From NCBI GenBank assembly GCA_934047225.1, contig CAKOHE010000005.1:245763-309762 (forward strand): a DNA stretch of 64,000 bases. The letters are read 5' to 3'. The position numbers were made by a program, and so were the translations under genes. The notes beneath the pieces were generated by a model. The model worked only from the letters and a program-made list of their open reading frames with translations, was not told where the DNA came from and ran no database searches. Below are positions 47,501 to 59,399 of the stretch, in pieces; the stretch's first letter is position 1, and every line of letters starts with the position of its first letter. This DNA comes from Ypsolopha sequella. Lineage: Eukaryota > Arthropoda > Insecta > Lepidoptera > Ypsolophidae.

Positions 47501-49260
47501 CCAGCCGCCCACGCTTGTGTATTCGATATTATTTAGTAATTTTACACCATAAATGAGGAGTTTTGTCGTAATATGACACAACCGAGTCTTGATAACTTGA
47601 AATAAAGATTATTTTACCTTGACTTTTTGTTCTAATTATGTTGGTTATTTATAAGTTGAACAATAGAACACAACCCTTTTTTATAAAAAATAGGGCCTGA
47701 TATCAATATTAAAGTTTTTCAACTTCTATTCTAAATAATACAAAATATAACAGTTCGGTTTGCGGGTAACATTTCCAAAATTTATCAAATTGTACGATTT
47801 TGTACCAAAAAGCCTTTATCAGCGTACGAGCAACATAGACTTAACTGTAATTGTTATGGACTTAGATCCAAAACAAAGGTTAAACAATTAAGAAAAAATG
47901 GTTAAAGGTTCACATCTCAAATCCAAATCCAAAATCCCAAAACTCGACATATTTCAGAATAAAAAAAAGGAATAATAGATCAATAGTAAAAAACACTAAA
48001 TAAGGTCCTGGCCTCCGGGGCGTCCGTAAAGGACCAAAAATAATTATGTTGTGGACTGTATAATGATAAGAACTTAAATCCAAAACAAAGGTTTATATTA
48101 ATATTAAACAATTAATAAAAAAATGTTAAAGGTTCACATCTCAAATCCAAATCAAAAATACCAAAACTTGACATATTTCAGAGTAAAAAAAAAGGAATAA
48201 AAGATAAATAGTAAAAAACACTAAATAAGGTGATAAGGGGCTTCTGTAACAGTTATGATTACTGTTCTTAAGAAATAAAATAAAATAACTATATTTAAAC
48301 GTCCAGACATAACTATTTTGAATATTTTTCAAGATTTTCTCAACCCTGGCTGTATCACCAACGAGGCCGGTAGACATGAGTAAATAATTTTCCGAATTTT
48401 TGTTGCTGATCGTTCTGTAAAAGTTAAATAGATGCAGCGCTTCATGTGTGTTATTATATTATTAATTATTGTCAACACGACATTTGACATTTGACTTAGA
48501 GTTCCATCGAAATACTTTTGACTTTTGTGTTCAATTTTGTTTGATTTCATCTAAAAAAGTTAAACTGAAAATCACATTTATGTCATTTATATATTGAGTA
48601 AAAACGCATTTTTTATTGTTTTATTATTAATAATTAAGCCAAATAAATAAACAAAGCTTAAAAAAGCAAAATATATGTTTATTAACATAATAATTATGTT
48701 ACCTTTACCCTTGCATGCAGTCTAAAAAAAGCTTAAAAATTTTGCTAGATCCCTGTGAGCAAAATAAAAATTATTAAGTAGTATTAAGGGAAAGCTGCTT
48801 CTGTCATATATTTTAACAATAACTATCATTTGACTTCGGCCAAAAATTCAGCCTAATTTCGGCCGAAGCCGGAGCTTGTGTTGGAAACTAGTAAAAACGT
48901 CTTATGCATTGTATTAATTCACGTTTTATTTGTTTCATGCAAATTTGCATAACCCACATAGATTTCCATGTGAGATAGTGAGTTGTTGATGTGTGTTTAA
49001 AAAATGGTTCAATTTTTCATCACTTTTAAAGGAACGCACTTCAAACCAAACAAGCTAATTTCGCATTTGCAACTTGATGTGCAAATTTAAGGGGAAGTTT
49101 GTCAGCCAGTGAAGAACTTGATTGATGAAATATTAGCTCATAGCAGTACACGTAACTATTGCCCAACATTTTAATTTAATTTTTAGTAGGTATTTTAGTT
49201 TAGAATAATTTAATATTGTATAAGAATAATAATAATTAATGAATTTTGTTTTTATTGTTT
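44577..49260. other. 4.7 kb A+T-rich interval without recognised genes
   Basis: All open frames are short and of A+T-biased composition. Recurrent GGACGGTATC/GGACGGTAAT motifs and GGTCGG motifs near 45030, 45400, 46710-46790 and 46940-46975 hint at remnants of one repeat. 47859-48020 and 48062-48232 are direct duplicates (shared ATCCAAAACAAAGGTT and AAAAACACTAAATAAGG). Open frames at 45721-45903 and 47011-47277 match nothing I know. Confidence 0.5.
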
Positions 49261-49573
49261 ATACAGTTTGGAAAAAATTTAAGGGCCCTGGAGGGGAACT
49301 ACCTTAAATCCTTTAGTTAGCTCATTTTACTGAAAGGAAACATTCCTTTATTTTTTAAAAGAAACAAAACTGCATTCAAAGATCTTCTAAAATTTGTTTG
49401 TCTCGCCCGGTAACTGAACCAACTAAAATTAAAAAAATAAACCCTCGCTATTTTATTATACGAGTCGGTAGGATAATTGTTCAGGATAACATTTGTCTAC
49501 TAAAATTTAGTCCTACACTCATCTGTTGTACGAGATACCCATGAAATTGAATATTTATTACAAGTTTTTTATG
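49261..49573. repeat. Left long inverted repeat around the mariner copy
   Basis: Pairs imperfectly with 51293-51615 in inverted orientation. The outer end is ATACAG..TGGAAAAAATTTAAGG, then GGGCCCTGGAGGGGAACTAC, a shared AACATTCCTTTATTTTTTAA block, and the inner end CATGGGTATCTCGTAC (complement). Confidence 0.9.
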
Positions 49574-49582
49574 AACGATACC

Positions 49583-50745
49583 TACGAGGGGAGGCTGAAA
49601 AGTAACCTACCTAACTATGAAAGAAAAGACGTAACTGGATAGTTTTTTTTTATTTTTCTATATAGTCCTCTGCTAGTAAAATGCACTTATTAAATTTTTC
49701 AAATATAGAATTTAAGCCATTAAAAAAAAAAACGGTTTGTCGTCAAAATAGTCAGAAACCGCTGCCTTCATTTCGTCATCGGTCATAAATCTTCGTCGCC
49801 TGGGGTCTTTCTTGAGAAGTCTAAACAGAAAATAGTCACAGGGGGCTAGATCTGGACTATAAGGGGGGTGGTCAATGGTTTCGAAGCCATTGTCTTTAAT
49901 TGCTAGCTTTGTTGTGCGTGCGGTATGCACTGGTGCGTTATCGTGCAAAATCAGAATTCCTTTGCTTAGTTTACCTCGCCGTTTTTCTTTTATTGTCTCT
50001 CTTAGTTGATATAATAAGTTTGAGTAATAATCAGCATTCATTGTAGTTTTATTCGGTAAATAATCTATGAGCAAAATCCCTTCTGTGTCCCAAAAGATTG
50101 TAGCCATAAGTTTACCGGCCGATGGACAGACCTTAAATTTCCGAGGCGGCTTCTCATCCTTAAATTTCCACTGTAACGACTCTTGCTTACTTTCCGGGTC
50201 CCATTGTCGAATCCAAGTCTCATCACATGTTACAATTCTAGAAATTATTTCTTCCTCTTTCCCTCGACTCATGTCCAAAAACTCTTCGCAACATTTGACA
50301 CGCCTCTCCATGTCAAATGCAGTCAACATTCTAGGGACCCAACGTGCACTAACCTTGGACATGTTCAAATGCTCATGAATTATTTCATTGACTCGCTCTT
50401 TACTGACGCCTACATCTCTAGCTATCTCCCACTGCTTCACTCGTCGGTCCTCTAATATAATTTTTTTTCACCCTGGCTACATTTTCATCGGTGACGGCCG
50501 AAACTGGTCTTCCGCTACGAGGATCATCTTCGAGGCTCTCACGACCTAATTTAAACTGCCTTGACCAAAACTTTATAACAAATTCGGAAGATCACGAACT
50601 GCCAAACACACGTGACATACGCTGTCTGATCTCCGAAGGCGTATTCCCTTCTTTAGTCAAAAACTTAATCACCGCACGCTGCTCGATTTTATCCATTTTC
50701 ACTTTTTCTACCGACATGTTCGAAACAATTGTAGGAGACAAATAA
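49583..50745 (-). pseudogene. Mariner transposase, DD34D, frame broken near 50450
   Basis: The main frame 49712-50440 (242 codons, - strand) carries the catalytic set: CDETW, LHDNAPVHTA and SPDLAPCDYFLF with 34 residues between the second and third Asp, the mariner signature. The N-terminal DNA-binding part is in a different frame upstream (about 50595-50719, KMDKIEQRAVIKFLTKEG...), so at least one frameshift lies around 50440-50600. The C-terminus ends with DDKPFFFLMA, near a run of T/A that may also have shifted. A mariner-like end (GAGGGGAGGCTGAAAAGTAA at 49589-49608) lies 3' of the gene, but its partner is not obvious upstream. The element is not autonomous as written. Confidence 0.9.
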
Positions 50746-51292
50746 ACGTGATGCAATAAACAAATGAATGTAATACATTTTGAAAATAGAATAACAAACG
50801 AATATAAATCCATACCAGCCAGCATTATTTTTGTAGATATATATTTCTGACCAAGGAGATTACATATCAGCCGCCCTACGTAGTACTGTTTACTTGTAAA
50901 GTAATAATGATACGCCATTATTACACTGACAGCACGGAATGAAAGCAAAACAAAACAAAATTTGAAATTCGAATGAATACTTTTATCGATTTTAAAAATG
51001 TTGAAAGTTATCGTTCGAACTTCAAATTTGTTCCTCCGCGTTGCAAAAAAAAATACGTTCCCATTTTAAACTTTTTGTCAGTACGCCTAGTGCAAAAAGA
51101 AAATTGTGCTGTGCAATTAATTTATTATTACCATTTAACGATTTTCTTATTGAAGTCTTCAACAAGGTACTTAAGATAAATAACATTAGCAAGCTTGTAC
51201 TTCATACGATGTCTTTGGATATAAGAGTGATAAGAAAATTATAACGTGTCATTTACTTGTTACAAGTGAACAGTACTAGGTATTGTTAATAA

Positions 51293-51615
51293 AGAACTTG
51301 TAGTAAATATTTAATTTCATGGGTATCTCGTACAGTAAGACCAAATGTTTATTAGACCATAGACTAGTCTATGATTAGACAAATTTTATCCTGAACAATA
51401 ATCCTACCGATTCGTATAATAAAATAGGGAGGGTTTATATTTTTTATTTTTAGTTGGTTCGATTCTCGGGTGAGACAAGCGAGTTTCAGATTATCTTTGA
51501 ATGCAGTTTTGTTTCTTTTAAAAAATAAAGGAATGTTTCCTTTCAGCAAAATGAGCTAACTAAAGTATTTAAGGTAGTTCCCCTCCAGGGCCCTTAAATT
51601 TTTTCCATTCTGTAT
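51293..51615. repeat. Right long inverted repeat around the mariner copy
   Basis: Inverted counterpart of 49261-49573, ending GGGCCCTTAAATTTTTTCCA then CTGTAT. About 80-90% match by eye with several indels. Interval 50950-51290 between transposase and this repeat has no recognised content. Confidence 0.9.
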
Positions 51616-51639
51616 AAGAATATTATTCAGATGGTGATT

Positions 51640-51778
51640 TTCATCAACATCAACTTGAGATTGAAATTTGACGTGCGTGCGACGACGCCCGCCTAACATG
51701 CCATCTCTTTTGCACGCACGTCAAATTTAAATCTCAAGTTGATGTTGATGAAAATCAGAATTACGCGGTAGACCCGCT
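51640..51778. mobile_element. Fold-back MITE, copy 2
   Basis: The arms TTTTCATCAACATCAACTTG and CAAGTTGATGTTGATGAAAA are inverted for about 55 bp. The loop contains GACGCCCGCCTAACATGCCA. The left outer end (GGGTCTACCGCG) seen in the other copies is missing, so this copy is slightly truncated. Confidence 0.9.
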
Positions 51779-53065
51779 GTATGAAAATATTGCTCAAAGT
51801 CAAGGTCTTTTTAGACTAAAATTAATTAAAATTTATTATTTCTTGAAACCACTAATGGTATTTGTATCTATGGGATTTTTTTCCCATCCATCGAGTCCAT
51901 ATGAATAGTATTATTTTCTGCTATTTTGCGCTATCCGGAGAACCAGCGACGTCGTAAGGCAGTGCGCGCTTATATGAACATTATTTCAAATTTGTTAATA
52001 TTTTTGATAAAAATATTAAGCTACCTAATTCCAGACATTCTGCAGTTTAAGTATGTTTTTTTATTTCTGCCATGATATCTGAATTAAACCGGACTTTATC
52101 GCGACTTTTCAGGGTCGTTGGCAGTTATAGGCACGTTAAAACTAAAGGGGTCCCCTCTCTCCACTCCGCTTCGCTTGGCTCCCAAAATCATGATTATCCA
52201 CAACCAAAAAGATCTCCAAATTGTGTACCTACTTATATTAAAAAAAAAAATAAACGAGCGGATGTTTAATCAATTACATTACCTAAGAATTTAATTCCTT
52301 AATTGAATATCGAACGACACGTTGTTACCTGCTCTGCGACATGTTTGCCAATTAGTCTACCAGTGCCATTTGAAATGGGAAACACGAAGCAATATGGCTG
52401 TCTGATCAAAATTTTCTATACTGCAATTAACTAAAATTAAACGATATTACTATAAGGCGAAATAGTACATACTATTTAATTCGAATAAATCATACACTGT
52501 AAAACAATATAACAAAATAAGTATATTATTATGGTTTGGTGTTCGTTTCAGCTTACTTTCGATAATGACAAAGACAAAGACAAAATTATTTTTATTGCAT
52601 GAGTTTTTACAAAAATTGTTATTCAACTATACTTATTACTAGAGACGTGTACATGCTGAGAAACAAATTAACTAATTTACCAGGGGTCCCCAAACTCGGC
52701 TAAGCCAGCAATGCGGGGTACCAGATAATTGTTATTAATACACAAAATTATACATTGCTTACAGTAAAATTTAAAATTCAAGTACATGCATGCAAGTAAT
52801 ACATTCATTCATTCATTCATTCATTCATCCACTCATACTTTCATTCTTTCTAAGAAAAAAAATACTAATTTACAATTACAATTTTAATTTGCAAATACCC
52901 ACACAGACAGTTACTAAAAATAGAAAAAAATAAATGAAAAATGACAAAAATGGAACATACATTGCATTAAGTTAAACAAAAATATGTACAAATTTATACT
53001 ACAACTAACAATAAGGTTTCCGTGTCATCATAATTTATAATACCCGCCCTTTTGTTTTATTCTAG
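51779..53065. other. Noncoding interval upstream of the LPCAT exon
   Basis: 51880-51990 is an old repeat shared with 16790-16960. A CATT tetranucleotide run lies at 52801-52829. No further LPCAT exon (for example one with the acyltransferase H-x4-D block) was found here. Confidence 0.55.
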
Positions 53066-53203
53066 GTTGAAACTGTTATGGCTGACACTGACTCAAGTGC
53101 ACAGTTCATGCGAGATAGAGTTCCTTCCAGTGTACTATCCGAGTGAAGAGGAGAATAAGGACCCTAAACTGTATGCGAGGAACGCGAAGGATGTCATGGC
53201 AAA
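53066..53203 (+). CDS. LPCAT-family acyltransferase, internal exon
   Basis: Starts after TTATTCTAG and ends AA|GTGAGT. It reads LKLLWLTLTQVHSSCEIEFL, PVYYPSEEENKDPKLYARNA, KDVMAK. The LWLTL.Q...EIEFLPVY.PSEEE..DP.LYA.NV..VMA block is diagnostic of lysophosphatidylcholine acyltransferases (LPCAT1/2 type), ER and lipid-droplet enzymes that reacylate lysophospholipids. It lies downstream of the catalytic acyltransferase motifs, which are not in this window. Leaving phase is 2 (AA), which the first base of the exon at 62376 completes to Lys. Only about 46 residues are encoded here, so substrate preference cannot be inferred. Confidence 0.9.
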
Positions 53204-53813
53204 GTGAGTGTTCTATATACTATTTTCCAGCCTGTATATATATAATTATATATATAATGTATATTATGATGTGTTGAGTGGGTAGGTTTTTGAATTGGAG
53301 TGTGGAGATGGGTGGATGATTATTTATCTTTGTTATTGATTGATTATTAATTTTTATATTTATTTATTTATATATATATATATATATACTTTTTATTTTT
53401 CATGATTATAATTTTTTTTTTCTTTTGTCTCTCATTTGTCTGTCAATCATTCACTTCATTTTATGACATTTTAAAATTATATATAAATTGTATCAAATTC
53501 CACTGAAGCCGACTATTTGTCGAAATATATCTGGAAATTATTATTTTAATAAGTGTTTTTATATAAATATATAATATAAACTATATACAACTTGCAACTT
53601 CTCTCTCATAGATTGACATGGAATTGAGAAATAGACTAGTGCTAAGCTCTATTGAAATCCGCAAGCTAAAATAAATTACGTGTCTCTATTACTCGTGAAA
53701 GGTAAAGAATTTGAAGGTAAAATTTTTTGGCGTGTGAAGTAAGCGCTCCAGTTTAGTTATAAGCTTCTTGCTCTTGGAGACAGATAACAACCTCAATGAA
53801 ACTATTAACTCTC
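53204..53813. other. LPCAT intron, 5' part
   Basis: A+T-rich sequence with an AT dinucleotide run at 53370-53390. The segment 53500-53535 (GAAGCCGACTATTTGTCGAA) resembles an interspersed repeat tail. No exon seen. Confidence 0.6.
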
Positions 53814-54660
53814 TTAGGGTGGGTTGCACCATCTTACTTTAACATTAACAAAAGTCACATTGTCAGTTAAAGTACCGGTTAGGCTAAAAATGCGTTGCAC
53901 CATTTGACAAAAGTTAAAATGACGTCATAATTTAACATTAACCGTAACTGCCCGATTTTGGCCGGTTAGTGTTAAAGTATCTGTCAAACGCGTAAAATAT
54001 AACCTCCAAAAAGCATGTTTTTGCGAGAAATAATCATGGAAATGATATTCGAAAAACTAACTAGATCTAGACCTTCTACGACGAATTTATATTTGAGCTG
54101 CTTTATGGAACGGGGAGTATCTCCGAGTGCCTTAAACTCGTTCTGGATAGAACTCCATATAGGTACCATCTCTTTGCTTGGCACTGACTCCGTCAGGCCT
54201 TTTGCAAAATATGATATTTTTATACTTATCGATGACCTATGCTCACTCAATGTCAGTCGACTGGAAAGAAGTACTTACTTAGTTTGGATAATTTTTGAAT
54301 TAGTTTGAATAAGTTTTTGACGCGTTCTCTGTAGTTCTCCACTTTGATGTTACTGCTCGGTTTAAATTTATAGAATCGCTGATAAAAACAAACAAAACAC
54401 ACAAAAACAAACCAAACAAACAAATACCACGTTTTTAGATGATACAGATTTTTAGTATTGCCCTATTGAAAAATGTTTCTCACGTCAACTATGTGGAAAA
54501 TTATGTCTCATTTTGCTTGCAACCCAGATAACTGTGACTATGACAATGAATATGCTGGTGCAACACATTTGGGTCCTGCCGTTAAGGTTAACGTTAAAGG
54601 TATTGTTAAATGTAACTTTAACTTTTACGATAACCGTTAATATGGTGCAACCCACCCTAA
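53814..54660. mobile_element. Harbinger-like DNA transposon remnant
   Basis: 847 bp with 19-bp perfect inverted ends TTAGGGTGGGTTGCACCAT / ATGGTGCAACCCACCCTAA. A - strand frame (53984-54250, 88 codons) contains IWSSIQNEFKALGDTPRSIK followed by QLKYKF. This resembles the Myb/SANT-like DNA-binding protein that accompanies Harbinger transposases, truncated and without helices 1 and downstream parts. No transposase remains. Target duplication is not clear. Confidence 0.75.
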
Positions 54661-55184
54661 GTCTGTAAGATGGACTTGACTGCGATCTTTATTTTAGCGA
54701 CACTTATGGGGTCGTCCATACATTACGTCATCGATTTTTGTCAATTTTCGACCCCTTCTACAATTATCCCATCGTCATTATCTATTGACCACAACCTCTC
54801 ACAAAACTGATGTAATTTTTATTGTCTGTATGACAAAATCAATATTGTTGTTTAAACAATATTTTTCTCTTTTGGCAAGACCTTCCCATTATAGCCATCT
54901 GTGCTCATGAAACTATCATCTTCCTCACACCAGACCCTCACCCTAATTTAAAATAATGTAATAGGTATATAAAAGCATTAACTCTTTTAAAACTGGTAGG
55001 TATACCAGTGTGCTCTCATACTTACCAAAAACCAAAGCAGCTAAATTACTGTTTAAATAGCATCCTCGTATCTCCACCAGCGTATTACGCTATGTTATGT
55101 GTAGCGTTTACTGAGATTTTATGTAAATTATGTAATTGTACTACTTTTGAGTTTCTTGCATTTAAAAAATTTCTGTTTGTAACA
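54661..55184. other. LPCAT intron segment with shared repeat
   Basis: 54875-54985 (GACCTTCCCATTATAGCCA... to TGTAATAGGTATA) recurs at 61788-61935 with an insertion, so it is an interspersed repeat. No gene recognised. Confidence 0.55.
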
Positions 55185-55204
55185 GTGTATCGTAATTATA
55201 CTTC

Positions 55205-55248
55205 GTGCTTCGTCCTCGAGATTAGTAACTGAAATATATAAAACACAG
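55205..55248. repeat. Probable left inverted terminus of the DIRS element
   Basis: Perfect inverse complement of 61181-61224, containing CTCGAGATTAGTAACTGAAA. The similarity continues outward with mismatches for about 20 bp. Confidence 0.75.
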
Positions 55249-55251
55249 ATA

Positions 55252-55859
55252 CAGTGCGCGCCAATCTTTTAGTCGCCTCTGAATGAGTTACGAGTGCAAG
55301 CTTGCGCAGGTACAGTCAAGGAAACAATAACATCAACGGTTGATTATTAAATGTTTACTATAAGTGGGAAGGTGTACTTGTTGTACCTACCTATTAAATT
55401 ATTTATTTATTATTTGAGTGCAATCTTAACTATATAAATAAAACGCATTAATATGAACACCATTTTCCTACATTGTCGCAGTAAAACGCTATAACGTCTG
55501 CGAGGCATTACAACAACAATAAACTTCAACAAACTAAATCAACAAAACTTTAACAAACTAAATCAACAAAAGAACAAATAAAGGCAACGAAAACAATAAA
55601 CTATAACAAACAGATTCAACGATAAACTTAACGAATCATAGAATTTTTTCCTCGAAGGTACTTTTCATGCAACGCGCGCGTGTGTAGTATACCGACGTAG
55701 CACTCACCTGCTAAATGGCGAGCGGGGGGTGTGGTGCGGCACGCAGGCGGGTGTGCTCCGCGCCCTCGCTCCTGTAACGTCCCCCTGACACCGTAAAACG
55801 GATATTGCGTCGCCTCTTGCGGCTATCTTCAGAGGCGACTAAAAGATTGGCTCGCACTG
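55252..55859. mobile_element. Tc1/mariner-type MITE, copy 2
   Basis: 608 bp, ends CAGTGCGCGCCAATCTTTTA / ACTAAAAGATTGGCTCGCAC plus TG, with TA on both sides. It matches 39958-40533 along most of its length, including the G+C-rich interior. It is inserted next to the inner edge of the DIRS left terminus. Confidence 0.93.
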
Positions 55860-56055
55860 TAGTATCGTGTCTAGGATAGTTGAGAATTTTAAAACAAAAA
55901 TCCTCTAAAACCAGTTTTTTCTACGCTTGCCACCCGATCCCTAGGTACGTCATTCACAGTTTAGTGCTTCACCACTCAACATCGTTTGCGAATATTCTGT
56001 GCACATTTCGCGTTTATTTTGTGTTTAAGTGAAAGTTTTGTGAAATAAGGGCACT

Positions 56056-56229
56056 ATGCCGAAAAGGAAACGTCATGGTGATCACCAGGATGACGTTAAT
56101 CGCAAAATAAAGAAATTGAAGCGCAAATTAAAACGCGCTCGTAAACTGAATCATCGGGTATCAGAGACATCGTCATGTTCGTCTCCGAGGGACTCTTCGC
56201 AGGACTTGGATCAACTAGTTGATATGTAA
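56056..56229 (+). pseudogene. DIRS gag N-terminal fragment
   Basis: 57 codons starting MPKRKRHGDHQDDVNRKIKK, very basic with a KKLKRKLKRARK run, then a Ser-rich stretch and stop TAA 56227-56229. DIRS-type gag proteins commonly begin with such a basic, lysine-rich segment. The rest of gag resumes in a separate frame about 240 bp later, so the frame is interrupted. Confidence 0.65.
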
Positions 56230-56494
56230 CATTAAACTATCAGTGGATTCGTTATTTTCATCGAAACTGGAACATTATCCAATAGACTGGCCACGTTCTT
56301 TTTATAGGAATTGTAACATATAGTGCCATTTTAAGTAAGGTTCGCTCATTTCGCAGGGCTTGAGCATACGCCTATATATTAAAACTCTGTAAAACGTTTT
56401 AACTCGCTACAAAATTTTATGAGTAAAATTCCCAATCCACCCTCAATTTCTAAAAATAGTCTTAATCATTCTAGCCGAGCAATTTGAAGAACCG

Positions 56495-57260
56495 GTGACG
56501 TCATTAGACTCAAAGAATCAAGGGGACAATATGGTTGAATCCATGGAACCCGGCGTCATACCCGATGCCGCTAATGAATCTATAGCTATAGACAACGAAC
56601 CACCGATTTTAGAAAATTATAAGCCGATTTCCATCGTTTCAGATGCAGATGTAGATAACGATCTCTTAGAAATCCAGGGTAAAGACTTGTCTGCAACGAC
56701 AGAGCATGGTCCTGACTTACACAGCGAACTTAGTATTCGTTTACAACACATAGCCACAGCTGGCTTAGATAAAGAGGCTCGCAAGGAGCTCAGTACGGAG
56801 TACCTCATTCCAGTCAACTGCATGAAAATCTCGGCCCCAATAATGAATGACGAAATAAAAGTTTCCTTACCCGAGATAATAACCAAACGAGACAACGGAT
56901 TAGAAAATCGACAAAAACAAATAGCATCAGCTATATCCTGTCTAGGTGATGTTATCTCATCTCAATTGCAGACTAAAAACAAAGATAATTGCTTTATTTA
57001 AAAAGCTGATGGATGCTACGAAAATATTGTGCGATGCCCAATATTTCGATTCCATGAAACGTCGTTATTTTGCGAGCACAAGTGTCAAGAAAGATATCAG
57101 TGACCATATTACCAAAACTAAGATCGATAGATACCTCTTTGGTGAGAATCTCGCTGAAACCCTTAAGTCAGCCAAGGCAGTCTCGAAGTCGAGTGCGGAG
57201 TTAAGAGTCACTCAAATTAATAACAAATTCGTTCGAAAACCGGTGAACCAACAACCATAG
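56495..57260 (+). pseudogene. DIRS gag body, frameshifted
   Basis: Two overlapping frames: 56495-57001 (168 codons, with ELSIRLQHIATAGLDKEARK and LSTEYLIPVNCMKISAPIMN) and 56946-57260 (104 codons, with SKSSAELRVTQINNKFVRKP). The order and the YLIP.NC...AP..N.E motif match gag regions of DIRS elements. The overlap of frames marks an indel near 56990. Confidence 0.75.
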
Positions 57261-57410
57261 ACTTCAAAAAACTGGAAGTCCCCCTCAACGAACAGCAGGC
57301 AGCCGTCGGGGCTTCAGATTTCAGAGGGGCCGCCAATTTGCACCCCCACTGCCGCCGCCCCTGCCACCGACACTGGCGCACGCGCCGCCTGCAGCCTTAT
57401 CGAGGCCGTC

Positions 57411-58260
57411 GTGGTATCAGCCGAGACCAACCTACCGCCACTAGATGAGGTAAAGTACAACGGACAGTTGGAGTTGTTTATAAAACAGTGGTCTCTAATT
57501 ACCAACGATCGCGTCATACTGTCATGGATTAACGGCTATAGCCTGAAATTTATTAGTACTCCAGATAAAAATGAATTGCCAAAGTTACCTGCTTTCACTA
57601 ATATGGAACGGTTTCAGTTTTACAAAACCATAAATAATATATTGCATTTCGGAGCAATATCTAAATGTGAAAAACATTCTGAGAATTTTTTGTCAAACTT
57701 TTTCTTTTGCGACCCAAAACAAATGGCAAAATGCGGTTTATTCTTAACTTAAAAATCTTAAACAAGCACATAGAAACAAGTCATTTTAAACTAGAAGATT
57801 TACGGACTGCTATTAAATTAGTTACACAAAAATAGTTATATAATAAATATTCAAGACGCTTATTTATCTAAAAAATTGACAGTGACTCACGAATATATCT
57901 ACGGTTTTTTTATGACGAACTTTACGAATTTAATGTTTTGCCATTCGGTCTGAATACGGCCCCATATGTGTTCACGAAGATAATGAAACCTGTAATTAAG
58001 TTATTGAGGACCGCTGGTTATATATCGATTCGACCTTATATTTGGACGATTTCTGTCTCTTTGGTTGAAATTATACTGAATGTAAAGAAAATATTGACGT
58101 CACATTAAAACTGCTAACTTAGCTTGGTTTCAAAATTAACTTTGACAAAAGTTCTTTGCAACCGTCAAGGTTTTGCAATTTTCTTGGCTTCATTATCGAC
58201 TCAAATAAATTACAAATTAGTCAACCAGAAAAAAGAAAATAAAAGAATTCGCGCAGCTTC
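57411..58260 (+). pseudogene. DIRS reverse transcriptase, fragmentary
   Basis: 57411-57752 reads ..FIKQWSLITNDRVILSWINGYSLKF, the start of the DIRS reverse-transcriptase domain. After several frame changes, 57913-57990 gives YEFNVLPFGLNTAPYVFTKI, and about 58030-58060 gives a YLDDF-type catalytic motif. The central part with the first catalytic Asp is damaged. At least three frame changes separate the pieces. Confidence 0.75.
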
Positions 58261-58469
58261 TGGGATTTTTGGTTTCTGCGTGTCCTGGGATAGAATATGA
58301 AATGCTTCATACAAAAGAGTTCGAACGGTGCAAATTTCTTAATTTAAGAAGTCATGATGACTATGAAAAATATATGACGGTTCCTCAGACTCTTCAACCT
58401 GACTTTGACTGGTGGTTGCGGATCATCGATAATTCTGTTCGCAAGATCAGAGACGACAGTTACCACATT

Positions 58470-59110
58470 TTCTGACGCCTCAACTACGGGAGTTGGGGGC
58501 TGCATATGGTTCCGAGACAGCCAGTTGGAGGTGGTCTGAGGAAGAACGTGCTATGCACATTAACTATTTGGAGCTGTTAGCTGCTTTCTTTGCATTAAAA
58601 GTGTTTGCTAAAGATTTACACGATTGCCAATTGTTATTACGTATCGATAACACAACCGCGATAAGTTATATTAACCGAATGTGTGGTGTTCAATACCCCC
58701 ATTTAAATAAAGTCACTAAAAACATTTGGCAGTGGTGTGAAGCCGGGAAAATATATATTTTTGCGTATTACATAAAATCTAGTGATAATACAATAGCCGA
58801 CGCTGAATCGCGAAAAATACATCCAGACATTGAATGGACATTGACGGAATTCGCTTTCAAAAAAATCGTACATTGCTTTGGGATACCACAAATTGATCTT
58901 TTCGCTAGCCGCTCCTGGGATAGAGATCCTGACGCATTTGCCATAAACGCATTCACCATCTGCTGGTCTAAATATTATTTCTACGCATTTCCCCCATTTG
59001 CCCTAATTTTTAAAACCCTTAGGAAAATGATAACAGACAAAGCCAGGGGCATTGTAATTATACCTATGTGGCCAACTCAACCTTGGTACCCGATTCTTAA
59101 CAAATTATAA
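58470..59110 (+). pseudogene. DIRS RNase H and downstream domain
   Basis: 205-codon frame from 58493, with the true domain beginning slightly upstream in another frame (TFSDASTTGVGG). It reads WSEEERAMHINYLELLAAFF, LLLRIDNTTAISYINRM and YYIKSSDNTIADAESRK, the RNase H E and D blocks of DIRS. It then reads FGIPQIDLFASRSWDRDPDA and GIVIIPMWPTQPWYPIL, the conserved segment that follows RNase H in these elements. This is the best-preserved part. Confidence 0.85.
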
Positions 59111-59399
59111 ATTTCTGATTTGGTTAAATTTAATTCTAACCAAATTTTTTAACAAGGTTGGCTGGAAGAAATCGCTTTAAGTGATAAGTCCCCCTTTGTA
59201 TAAAATTATGTTTTCAATACTCTGTTTTCTTTTATATGTCTTTTGTGTACAATAAAGTGTCAATTCATTCATTCATTCATCTCATTGCAGCAGATGGGAT
59301 ATTCAGAACAATCTTACACTGGTTGCCGGAATCTTAATCCGGAGAGCGTTTCTACAAAGAGACTAAATATCATTCCATAAGTTTATTTGAAGCGCCGAT

